Below, one piece after another: positions 12,554-22,031 of a DNA stretch of 64,000 bases. The notes beneath the pieces were generated by a model that saw only the letters and a program-made list of their open reading frames with translations, was not told the DNA's origin and searched no databases. A program made the translations under genes and the position numbers. The stretch lies in contig JAUTXW010002189.1 in NCBI GenBank assembly GCA_030620095.1, positions 317,001-381,000 of the forward strand, in the 5' to 3' direction. Source of the stretch: Kuschelorhynchus macadamiae. Taxonomy: Eukaryota; Arthropoda; Insecta; Coleoptera; Curculionidae. How positions within the stretch are numbered: position 1 is the first letter of the stretch; every line of letters begins with the position of its first letter.

Positions 12554-14526
12554 CAGTGGTCGCCAACTCGTCGATCGCGAGCTACCGGTAGCTCGCGAAG
12601 ACATTTCTGGTAGCTCACAACATATCGTAAAAATCATAGAAGCGTCTATAAATGTTGAAAAAAAATCACAATATGAAAACAAGCAGCGGCAACACTGCGT
12701 TGAGTGCTCTGGACAGCTGCTAAAATTGACCAGAGCGCCAGCATCGCGTGAATGTTTGAGAACACAAAAACGATCTAGATCGCTTTGACCGCGATAAATG
12801 CTCATGTCAGGCATACAACGCGTTCAGTTTAAAACTAAAAGGCATTAGATGTGTTAGTATACAGATTTAGCAATAAAAAGATAATGAAAAGCAGTAGTAA
12901 GAAAATAAAGACATATAATATTCATTCGGAATGGGCAGAACAGTATTTTTTTACAGAAGTTAAAGGTAAAAATGTATGTTTGTTATGTAACGCCTGTGTT
13001 TCGGTTGCTAAAAAAGGAAATATTGAGAGGCATTATAAAAGTGTACATCCGAATTTTGAAAAATATTTCCCATTACATGCTGCCAGCAGAAAAGAAAAAT
13101 TTAAAGAATTAAAGAACTAGTTAATTGGATAACAGTCAATTGATAAAACAGGCGTTTTTAGAAGCTGCAGATTCCTTATTTTCCAACTTTAAAAATAAAG
13201 ACGAGATAGTTTCAGCAATAAAGAGTGGAAGTAATGAGCAAGGATATTTTTTCACAGTTAAAAACTGACTTGGATAACTGTGTTTATTTCTCTCTTCAAC
13301 TGGATGAATCAACAGATGTGGTTGCCACCTCCCAGATGGGCGTGTTCGTCAGGATGGTTTTTAGTGATTTTGTGATTAAAGAAGATCTTTTGAAGTTTAT
13401 TTCACAAAAAGAATATACCACTAGACAGGAATTATTTTCTCATTTAAACAATTTTATATCTTTTGAGAAAATTCTAGTTACAAAATTGGTAGGCTTGACA
13501 ACTGTCTGGTAGCATTTTGTCGTAAAGATGAACGCTTTCCACAATTTATATGTTACCATGGTATTATCAGCAAGCATTATGTGGAAATGTTGTAAAACTA
13601 AACAACAAAAAACTGCAACTTCAGGGAAGAGATTAAGAACTGGCGGAAATGATTTCCGATATAAATACATTCATAAAAAAACTTGAACTTTGGGAACAAA
13701 CCTTAATCAACCGCATTTTTCTGTTCTTTCAGATAATATATATCAAAATCCAAAAGAACCATATGACAGTAAATCTCGTGTAGAAATAGTTTCTAACTTG
13801 AAGAATAACTTCAAAAATCGGCTTAAGGATTTCAACAAAATGACATCGGTGGCTCAATTTGTTGTTTCACACTTCATGGAAATTGATACTTGTGTTATGC
13901 AGAACTTTGGCGAAGACATCTCTGCAACTGAAATGGAAGTGGTTGCATTTCAAAGTGATTTAGCATTGAAATCGTTAGTTTCAAGTACAAAATGTATCTG
14001 GCCTATAGTAAATAAAGACAAATATTCAGTTCTAAAAGTGAAAGTGTTATTGTGCTGCGACCTATTTGTGCCAATCTTCTTTTTCCAATATGAAGTTTAT
14101 TAAGAATAAATACTGCACTCGCCTTACAGATGAACATCTGGATAATTGTGTTCGAATAGCCTTATCAAATTACATTGCAAATATCAAAAAAATTATCGAT
14201 GAGTCCAAGTGTTAACCTTCTAATTGAATGCGCGCATTTTTCATCACCTGTTCTTGTTTAAAATTTTAATTATAATGTTTTGTTTACTTTTATTAAGTCG
14301 TATATGATATGCCATTAGAGCTATATGAAAATTTTGTTTATTTTTTAGGTATGTATTAGTATTAGTTAAGTACTTATTAATTACATAAAAACATCTACTT
14401 ATGTCAAATACAACTGTGCATTATTTCGTTTAGGCTGGCTTAAACGCTGATTATAAGTAGGTAGCTCACGGTTTATTTCTAAATTATCAAAGTAGCTTAA
14501 CACCTTGAAAAGGTTGGCTACCACTG
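12554..14526 (+). mobile_element. hAT element, internally deleted, with target duplication
   Basis: The left end CAGTGGTCGCCAAC (12554) matches the complement of the right end GTTGGCTACCACTG (ending 14526) at 13 of 14 bases. Flanking octamers are GTCTAAAT (12546-12553) and GCCTAAAT (14527-14534), an 8-bp duplication with one substitution, as expected for hAT. The length of 1973 bp is shorter than an autonomous BED-type hAT because the transposase has lost its middle. Confidence 0.93.
12884..14213 (+). pseudogene. BED-finger hAT transposase (ZBED5/GTF2IRD2-like), broken
   Basis: The first frame (ATG 12884) begins MKSSSKKIKTYN and holds a BED-type zinc finger: CLLC near 12980, then HYKSVH near 13031. 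It stops at about 13120. A second frame (13225-13512) carries the LDESTDV motif of the hAT catalytic core, around the first conserved Asp. A third (13690-14103) runs to PFF-like C-terminal sequence. After another shift near 14080, KNKYCTRLTDEHLDNCVR (about 14105) is the typical hAT C-terminal dimerisation tail. Most of the region between the second and third frames is deleted. Compared with the roughly 600-residue relatives it is about two-thirds length with at least three frame breaks. Confidence 0.85.
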
Positions 14527-14534
14527 GCCTAAAT

Positions 14535-15485
14535 GATTCCGATATCAACAAGGTGTAGAAGATGTAGTTTTATTTGTTTTTATTCGAACAACGAATTGAC
14601 CAAGGGGTCTATGCGGGGCCCTAGGCTTCAGCCTAATGGGAGATCCGCGTCTGGCTAAACTGATATACTTAAGGCCTTCTTCACTTCAAGAATGTTTACT
14701 AGAGCCCATAAATCGGAAACTATAAAGACCATATATATTTTCTAAAGACAAACTTTAGTTTACTATGAATTGGTAGTGTCGCATTTTTTTAGAGCCTGCC
14801 TGTCAAGATCACGGCTGGAATCACCATATATTCTAATCTTATAGAATATTTATTTACCAAAATATATCTCTATAAAACAGTACCGTGACTGACATATAAT
14901 GCACAGCCTAAGCCGATATGGTCCTAGAGATTTAAAATTTGGAGGAAATATTCTTTGAGTACCCTAGGGGTGCACCAAGGAGGAATTATACAAAATTCTA
15001 TCTGTAAAGGTGTGGTGAAGTTGGTATGAAGAGAATACAAATTTTTAAGTTACGATGATGGCAATAAATATAGTCTTCAAAAGAAATAAAATAATACGGG
15101 TTTCATTATTTTTATTTTTATTATCTAAGGGGGTGAACGGGGGTGGCAAAGTATGAAGAAACATTAATTTTGTCGTATCGATTTAAGACTTTGCAAGAGT
15201 ATGTAATTCGGATGACAATAGAATAATTTGATACCATCGAGCTAATGTGATCATAATAAAAGCATGTTTTGTAGTTTTTTTAGACAATAATCTATTTCTC
15301 TTTAATAATGGGCATTTGTTAGATTTGCTTTCTAGCTTGTAAACACAGACATCTACATACGATCGTTTAACTGCAAGTTGTATATGCTTTAATGATGGCT
15401 ACTGAAAAACCTGTGCTTACCAGGAGCGGATTCACATAACGTTATCAAATATTGAATATAAAAGAAGGAGGTTTTATTAAAAAAT
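14535..15485. other. Unclassified sequence, possible old repeat
   Basis: No open frame and no partner in the window. The stretch 14600-14660 is GC-rich (GGGGCCCTAGGCTTC) and 14800-15060 has mixed composition unlike the surrounding AT-rich DNA, so it may be an old transposon I cannot name. Confidence 0.3.
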
Positions 15486-15489
15486 AAAA

Positions 15490-16575
15490 GACCTAGACGC
15501 CTAGACCCAAGGCTAAACAAAACGCAATGTTTCTATTACTTAAGGAAACATGGTTCTTGGGATTAGACCGTGTCAAATTGGAATTACTATGTGACGTTTT
15601 TTCTTCGAAAGCACGACGGGATCTTTGCACCACGAGATCTGAACACTCGATGAGATTCAGGCGGGCTTTTATACCCGATTTGTGATCGCCGAACCATGAC
15701 CCTGCGTTAAAATCGGTTTCCACGTATGATGTCGATCGTAACCGTATCTCTACTGAATTTTTTTTATATGTCTTGGAACCGATGATAGAACCTTGGTTTC
15801 CTTTACATTTATAATATGGCTAGTAGTATGCTGGTGTTCAGCTATAGCACATTGAACATCTTTCATGTTCCTTAAGTTTAAATGATATTGAGGGCTCTGT
15901 TTCTCCCACATACACTTTTCCACAGGAGCAAGGAATTTTATATACTCCTTCTGTTTGAATATTTTGTATGTATGTTGGACCGCTGAAATAATCGTTCTAT
16001 TTTCTTTGTAGTGTCATGTATGTAGGGAAGAACAACGCTACCCAGTGTTGCCAGAACATTTTGATAAACGGTAATTGATAGGCGTTCGAAAAGGTAACAG
16101 ATTTCGAAGAAAGGTAACAAGTTCTTATTGGTGATTATTTTAGTACAGCACTGCGCTTTAGAGAGCAAAAAAAGCTTGCTAGCGTTTATTCCTTATGCCG
16201 GTCATTCAGCCATTCTCCTCCTAAATAAACAATTTTTTTGCCTTGGGTAATAAGGTAATAGATTTCATCAGAAGGTAAAAAAGTAATAAATCTCTCCAAA
16301 AGGTAACAGATCTGTTACAATTGTAATAACCTAGCAACACTGACGCTACCTAATGGGGACTCCTTATCATTCTCCTTTCGCGTAGTTAGATTACTATATC
16401 TTCTAAATGAAAGAGTAATATCTTCAGTGCAATAGCCATTCCATCTCAGAGCTTCGGTCAGCGTCGATGTTTCCGATGTTAGCGAATCTTGATCAGAAAT
16501 TGAAATGGCTCTAAATACTAGTGCGTTAATAACGGATTTCTGTTGTGATGGATGGTGGTGGGAATTTAGAGCCAT
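15490..16575 (-). pseudogene. Penelope-like element 3' part, minus-strand copy
   Basis: On the minus strand from 16575, NSHHHPSQQKSVINALV and then LTEALRWNGYCTEDI match the linker between reverse transcriptase and endonuclease of Penelope-like elements. After the hAT MITE (16043-16342) the frame continues with GSVVLPYIHDTTKKIERL, then a decayed IPCSCGKVYVGET, the GIY-YIG endonuclease motif (about 15925-15895). A 3' tail follows to about 15490 and shares blocks with the plus-strand copy (GGAAACCGAT, GGGTCATGGTTCGG, AGAACCATG). There is no reverse transcriptase domain, so this is a 5'-truncated insertion. Together with 16558-17335 it forms a head-to-head inverted pair. Confidence 0.85.
16043..16342. 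mobile_element. hAT-type MITE inside the Penelope copy
   Basis: The ends are CAGTGTTGCCA (16043) and TAGCAACACTG (ending 16342), inverted with one mismatch. The 8-bp flanks ACGCTACC at 16035-16042 and 16343-16350 are identical. The 300 bp have no frame but repeat an AAGGTAACAGAT motif three to five times, which in hAT elements can be transposase binding sites. Removing it restores continuity of the Penelope coding sequence, which confirms the boundaries. Confidence 0.95.
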
Positions 16576-17335
16576 TTCAATTTCTGATCAAGATTCGCTA
16601 ACATCGGAAACCTTCGAAGCTGATCGAAGCTCTGAGAGGGAATTATTTTTGCATTGAAGATATTACGCGTTCATATAAAAGATATAGTAATCCAACTCCG
16701 CGAAAGGAGAATGATATGGAGCCACCATTAGATAGTGCTGTTTTTCCCTACATACATGGCACTACAGACAAAATAGGACGATTACTTCAGCGGTCCAACA
16801 TACGTACAATCTTCAATACACATAAGAAGACAGGACAAAGCTTGCGATCCTCGAAAGATATTGTACCTTTTCAAACAGTATTTAAAATTGCTTGTTCCTG
16901 TGGAGCAGTGTATATGAAAAAAACTAGACTTAAGGAACATAAACAATGTATGATAAAGAAACAAATTGTTCAATCTGCTGTAGCTGAACACCAGCATACC
17001 ACTCGCCAGATTATAAATTCCAGGATTTTCTAAACAAAAAATTAGAGAATCTATCGAAATTTTTAAACATAAAAAAATGTTAATAGAGATACGGGTTATG
17101 GCCTACATCACACGGGGAAACCGATCTTATCACAGGGTCACGGTTCGGCAAGCATAAATCAGGTACAAAAGCCTGCCTGAATCTCCTTGAGCTTATTCAG
17201 TGTTCAGATCTCGCGGATTTAAGATTACTGAAGATGCCTCATGCAATCGAAGGTGAAACGTAAGATAATAATTCTAATTTTACATAGTTTATTTCCAAGA
17301 ACCATAATTTCTTAATTGACTAAAGCCGTGAAAGC
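16558..17335 (+). pseudogene. Penelope-like element 3' part, plus-strand copy with GIY-YIG domain
   Basis: It opens abruptly with FRAISISDQDSLTSETF, the same linker sequence as the minus-strand copy, at the centre of the inverted pair. The frame 16716-17033 reads PPLDSAVFPYIHGTTDKI, then FKIACSCGAVYMKKTRLKEHKQ and AVAEHQHT. These are the Cys-containing lead-in, the degraded GIY-YIG centre (GAVYM in place of GKVYIGQT, with about eight residues lost) and the downstream helix. The missing residues probably abolish nuclease activity. A tail with a structured motif at 17223-17280 runs to about 17335. Confidence 0.85.
17223..17285 (+). other. Hammerhead-like core in the Penelope tail
   Basis: CTGAAGA (17228-17234) is followed by a possible stem (GCCTC with GAAGG), GAAAC (17255-17259), and a GTT followed by TATT near 17290. 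GATTA just before CTGAAGA could form stem I. There is one extra T between CTGAAGA and the stem, and several pairs are lost. The order of parts is that of a hammerhead ribozyme, which Penelope-like elements are known to carry. Activity is doubtful. Confidence 0.3.
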
Positions 17336-17814
17336 TTCCGTTCTAAATTTATATTACCTCATCATTTACGAGTATGAAGCCGCGAGCAAATGCTAGTTCA
17401 ACAATATAACAAAATTCTTCGAAAGTGAAAAGAATTCCCACAAAAAGAAGTCGAGGAGCTATTTCTCCAAAAGAATAGGAACGTTATTTCTTAGACATTT
17501 TTCAATTTTTAAATAGTGTTGGCTTTTCAAAGTATCTTAATAAAACTGTTCAATTACCTAAGCACCACATAAACCACGCCACTCATTTATACATCAAAAT
17601 CTTTGAAAATAGTTTCTTGCACTTATTTCGGATTTTCTGGTGACTAGTGATAGTAACAATTTCATTGTTATGAAAACTAAATGCCCGTCCAAAGTATATT
17701 GTTTAAATAAAATCGGATCATCCATTAGTATATATCAGTTCCATATGTGAAATGTCAAGATTTGCCATTCCGGTTAAATTTCTGATATAAAACATAAGTG
17801 ATATACTGCTCTTA
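17336..17814. other. Spacer without recognised features
   Basis: AT-rich and without frames or repeat partners. Confidence 0.4.
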
Positions 17815-20800
17815 GTTTTTACTTCCCTCGTAAAAGGAAAGTATTGTAATCTTGAAAAAATCACTCTCCGAGATTTTTTCAGATCTTCACGTTTCAGTGT
17901 CTCTAGATGACGAAAAACATGTTTTCTCAATTCCGTCGGTCTGTCTGTCTGTTCGCGGCGTAGCTAAAAAACTACTTACCCGATTGACTTGAAATTCTGG
18001 TCAAAAATTAGGGGTCATAGGGGATAACCCTGTGACATTTTTGTAAAAATCCAAAATGGCGAAACAAAATGGCGGTTTAGTGAAATAGTGTATAGTTTAG
18101 TAGTGTGAAAAACTACTCATCCAATTTATCTCAAATTTTGCAAAAACATCAAGTATTATGTTGCAATCAACTGATAACATTTTGGTACGAATCCAAGATG
18201 GCAGCTTAATAAAATATTCGAAAATTCATCCTGAAAAAACTGCTTAATGGTTTGATTTCAAATTGTATGCTATAACTAATTGTGGCATAGGGATCACCTA
18301 GTGAAATAGTAGTTCTAATTCAAAATGGCGGCCAAATAAAATGTTTCTAATCGTGAAAAAGTCTCACTTTTTCATATCTCTACGTTTTAGCATCGCTAAA
18401 TGCCAAAAAATATGTTTTTTCAACTCCGTCGGTCTTCTGTCTGTTTGTCTTTATGTCAGTTCGCGGTATAGCGTATAGATTACTTACCCGATTGACTTCA
18501 AATTTTGGTCAAAAATTAAGGATCATATGGGGATGGCCTGGTAAGATTTTTGTAAAAATCCAATAAGGCAAAACAAAATGGCGGCTTAGGGAGATCTTAT
18601 AAAAATTATTATTACAAAACTACTCATCCAATTTATCTCAAATTTTGCAAAAACAAGTATTATATTGGAATCAACTGATAACATTTTGGTACGAATCCAA
18701 GATGAGGGCTTAATAAAATATTTGAAAATTGGTTTGATTTTAAATTGTATGCCATAACTAGTTGTGGTATAGTGATCAACTAGTGAAATAGTGGTTCTAA
18801 TTCAAAATGGCGGCCAAATAAAACGTCTCTAATCGTGAAAAAGTCTCACTTTTGCATATCTCTATATTTTAGCATCGCTAGATGCCAAAAAAATATGTTT
18901 TATCAACTCCGTCGATTCGTCTGTCGGTCTTCTGTCTGTTTGTCTGTATGTTAGTTCGCGGCATAGCTTAAAGACTACTTACCCGATTGACTTCAAATTT
19001 TGGTCAAAAATTAAGGGTCGTATGGGGATGGCCTGGTAAGATTTTTGTAAAAATCCAATAGGGCGAAACAAAATGGCGGCTTAGGGAGATGTTATAAAAA
19101 TTATTATTACAAAACTACTGATCCAATTTATTTCGAATTTTGCAAAAACATCAAGTATTATATTGGAATCAACTGCTAACATTTTGGTACGAATCCATGA
19201 TGGCGGAACAAAATGGAGGCTTATTAAAATATATAAAAATGCAGCTGAAAAAAACTGCTTAATGGTTTCCTTTCAAATTGTGTACCATAATTAATTGTGG
19301 TATAGAGATCAACTAGTAAAATCATGGTACTAATTTAAGACGGACGAACAAAATGGCGGCCAAATATAATGTTTGCAATCGTAAAAAAGTCACTCTCTCA
19401 CTTCTACACCTCTTTACGTTTTAGCATCGCTAGATTCCAAAAAATATTGTTTTATCAACTCCGTCCATCCGTCTGTCGGTCTTTCTGTCTCTCTGTCTGT
19501 CAGTTCACGGGATAGCTTAAAGACTACACTACTTACCCGATTCGCTTCAAATTTTGGTCAAAAATTAAGGGTCCTATGGGAATGGCCTGGTAAGATTTTT
19601 GTAAAAATCAAATATGACGAAAAAGTCACTCTCTCACTTCTACATCTCCTTACGTTTTAGCATCGCTAGATTCCAAAAAATATTGTTTTATCAGCTCCGT
19701 TTATCCGTCTATCGGTCTTTCTGTCTGTCCGTCTGTCAGTTCGCGGGATAGCTTAAAGACTACACTACTTACCCGATTCATTTCAAATTTTGGTCAAAAA
19801 TTAAGGGTCCTATGGGGATGGCCTGGTAAGATTTTTGTAAAAATCCAATATGGCGAAACAAAATGGCGGCCTAGTTAAATGTTAAAGAAGATATTATTTA
19901 AAAACTACTTATCCAATTTATCTAAAATTTTACAAAAAACATCAAGTATTATGTTGGAATCAAGTGGCAGCATTTTGGTACGAATCCAGAATGGCGGATC
20001 AAAGTGGCGGCTTAATACAATATTGAAAAACTCAGCCTGAAGAACTATTTAATGAAATGATTTCAAATTGTGTGCCAGCTAATTGTGGTATAGATCAACT
20101 AGTAAAACTGTGGTACTAATTCAAGATCGTGGAACAAAAGGGCGGCCAAATAAAATGTTTGTAAACGTGAAAAAAATCACCCTCTCAAGTTTTACATATC
20201 TTCGTTTTAGCGTCCCTAGATGCCAAAAAACATGTTTAATCAATTCCGTCGGCCCGTCTGTCTGTCTGTCAGTTCGCGGCATAGCTTAAAAACTAAGCCG
20301 ATTGACTTAAAATTTTGATACAAAATTAAGAGTCATATGGGAATGATCTGGCAATATTTTGGTTTAAATCCAGTATGGCAAAAACAAAATGGCGGCCTGG
20401 TGAAATGTTAAAAAAAATATTATGAAAAAGTTACTTGTGGAATTTATTTCAAATTTTGCATAAACTTCAAGTATTATGTTGGAATCAACTGGTAAAAATG
20501 AAATTGTGTGCCATAACTAATTGTGGTATAGGGGTCAAGTAAAAAAACTAGTTACTAATTCAAGATGGCGGAACAAAAATGCAGCCAAATAAAAATTTTG
20601 TAATCGTGAAAAAATCACCCTCTCAAGTAAATATATTCACGTTTTAGCGTCCCTAGATGCCAATAAACATGTTTTATCAATTCCGTCGGTCCATCTGTCG
20701 GTCTGTTTGTCAGTTCGCGACAGAGCTTAAATACTACTTACCCGATTGACTTCAAATTTTGGCCAAAAATTAAGAGTCATATGGGGATGACCTGGTAATA

Positions 20801-20835
20801 TTTTGGTAAAAATCGAATATGGCTGAACAATGTTA
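17815..20835 (+). repeat. Tandem array of a ~450-550 bp module (composite repeat)
   Basis: Seven copies are marked by a CGTC(G/C) plus GTCTGTCTGTC block followed by GTTCGCGG and a TTACCCGATTGACTTCAAAT line. Markers lie at 17934, 18427, 18910, 19462, 19698, 20247 and 20694. Spacings are 493, 483, 552, 236, 549 and 447 bp; the short step is a partial module. Each module also carries CAAAATGGCGGC once to several times, AAAACTACTCATCC and AACATTTTGGTACGAATCC. The left edge near 17815 (TTACTTCCCTCG) matches the complement of the edge at about 46625. There is no protein-coding content. A diverged single module lies at 35440-35875. Confidence 0.9.
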
Positions 20836-21124
20836 AAAAAAATTGTTAGAGTGGTGTATTATTTAGAGTTAAGATCAATTTAAAAAAAACAATGTCTTTT
20901 TTCAAAATTCTATGTTTTGGAACTTATTTTGTGCATCCTCAGGACACATATATACCTACTATATCCTGCAGGAAATCCATATTATCAGTCTTTACCTACT
21001 CCGTTGGTCCGCGGATATTTCCCAGATACTATGGTTTTCGTTAACGATCCTCTTGTGGTTATGTTAGATTGGTGTATTATTTGGGGTTAGGGTCCAGTAA
21101 ATAAACAAAAGACTTTTTTAAATT

Positions 21125-21159
21125 GTCGACGTTTCACAACTTTATTGTTGCATCTTCAG
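21125..21159 (-). other. Hammerhead-like hairpin core, minus copy
   Basis: The minus strand reads CTGAAGA, T, GCAAC, a six-base AATAAA loop, GTTGT, GAAAC, GTCGAC. The stem is GCAAC with GTTGT (one G-U pair). The arrangement resembles a hammerhead core with one inserted T. Confidence 0.3.
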
Positions 21160-21364
21160 GACACATACATAGATTCTATATCCTGCATGCTACTACGTTG
21201 GTCCGCAGATATTTTCCAGATATTAAGTTTCTAAATGGTTTTCGCTAACGATTTTCTTGTTATTAGAGTGGGGTATTATCTGGGGTTAGGAAATATCTGC
21301 AGACCAACGGAGTAGGTAAAGACTGATAACATGGGTTTCATGTGGGATGTACAATCTATGTGTC

Positions 21365-21400
21365 CTGAGGATGCAACAATAAAGTTGCGAAACGTCGACA
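21365..21400 (+). other. Hammerhead-like hairpin core, plus copy
   Basis: CTGAGGA (21365-21371), T, a perfect five-pair stem GCAAC/GTTGC around AATAAA, GAAAC (21389-21393) and GTC (21394-21396). Another copy at 46078-46114 (minus strand) has a T-to-A loop change, keeps the stem, and reads GTAGAC in place of GTCGAC. Confidence 0.35.
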
Positions 21401-21560
21401 TTTTAAAAAAGGGCTTTTGTTTTTTTACTGGATCCTAACCTCAAATAATACACCACCTTAACATAACAAGAGATCGTTAACGAAAACCAGTTAGAAACTT
21501 AATATCTGGGAAGTATCTGCGGACCAATGGAGTAGGTAAAGACTGATAATATGGGTTTCA

Positions 21561-22031
21561 ATTTAAGATGGCGAAACAAAATGTCGGCTCAATACAATTT
21601 TTAAAAAATCAATGTAAAAAAATCTTGTTCAATTGATTTTGAAGGAAAATTAAATGTAAAAATGGGATAAACTGGTACGAATTCAATATGACGTAGCAAA
21701 ATGGCAGTATGTGTCAATGTAAAAACTTATTAAATTTTAATACAATCAATCGAATTTGCGGTTGGTTCCTTGTGAAACATTTTTAAATAGTGGTTTATTT
21801 AAAAAACTTTGGCTTTTTAATGTTTCATTTATTATTATTAATTATATAATAAATGAAACATTAAAAAGCCAAAGTTTTTTAAATAAACCACTTATTAAAT
21901 TTTATTATGCCCAAAAGTTAAGTGTGGCTTAGGTAGAAAGAAAATGCTAAAATGTTGGTATGAATCCAATATGATGGAAATATAAAAATGAAAAGACAGT
22001 ATATGTAACACATATATACTGTGACTATGTA
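21561..22031 (+). repeat. Tail of the composite repeat up to the mariner insertion
   Basis: It contains AAGATGGCGAAACAAAATG, GGTACGAATTCAATATG, then TTGGTATGAATCC and TATATACTGTGACTATG. The same blocks appear inverted at 45664-45910 and 42960-43030, and directly at 39600-39667. An inner palindrome at 21790-21890 (AAAGCCAAAGTTTTTTAAA and complement) is specific to this copy. The repeat resumes after the mariner at 24869-24940. Confidence 0.75.

Larger units (their letters stand above)
20843..21560. repeat. Inverted cluster of three hairpin-bearing repeat units
   Basis: Units begin GTGGTGTATTATTTGGGG or similar at about 20853 and 21070 (plus orientation). A third runs in the opposite orientation at about 21290-21480. 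All share CTACTCCGTTGGTCCGC(G/A)GATA, TTTTCGTTAACGAT and a hairpin block with GTTGCAACAATAAAG-like sequence beside GAAACGTCGAC. A further copy lies at 45925-46120. This is part of the composite repeat that begins at 17815. Confidence 0.8.

Noticed and set aside
13440..13670. Minus-strand open frame within the hAT
   Set aside because: Shadow of the transposase coding strand; no family resemblance.
17815..20835. CRISPR-like array
   Set aside because: Modules are ~450-550 bp with diverged copies in a eukaryotic repeat; no short repeats with unique spacers.
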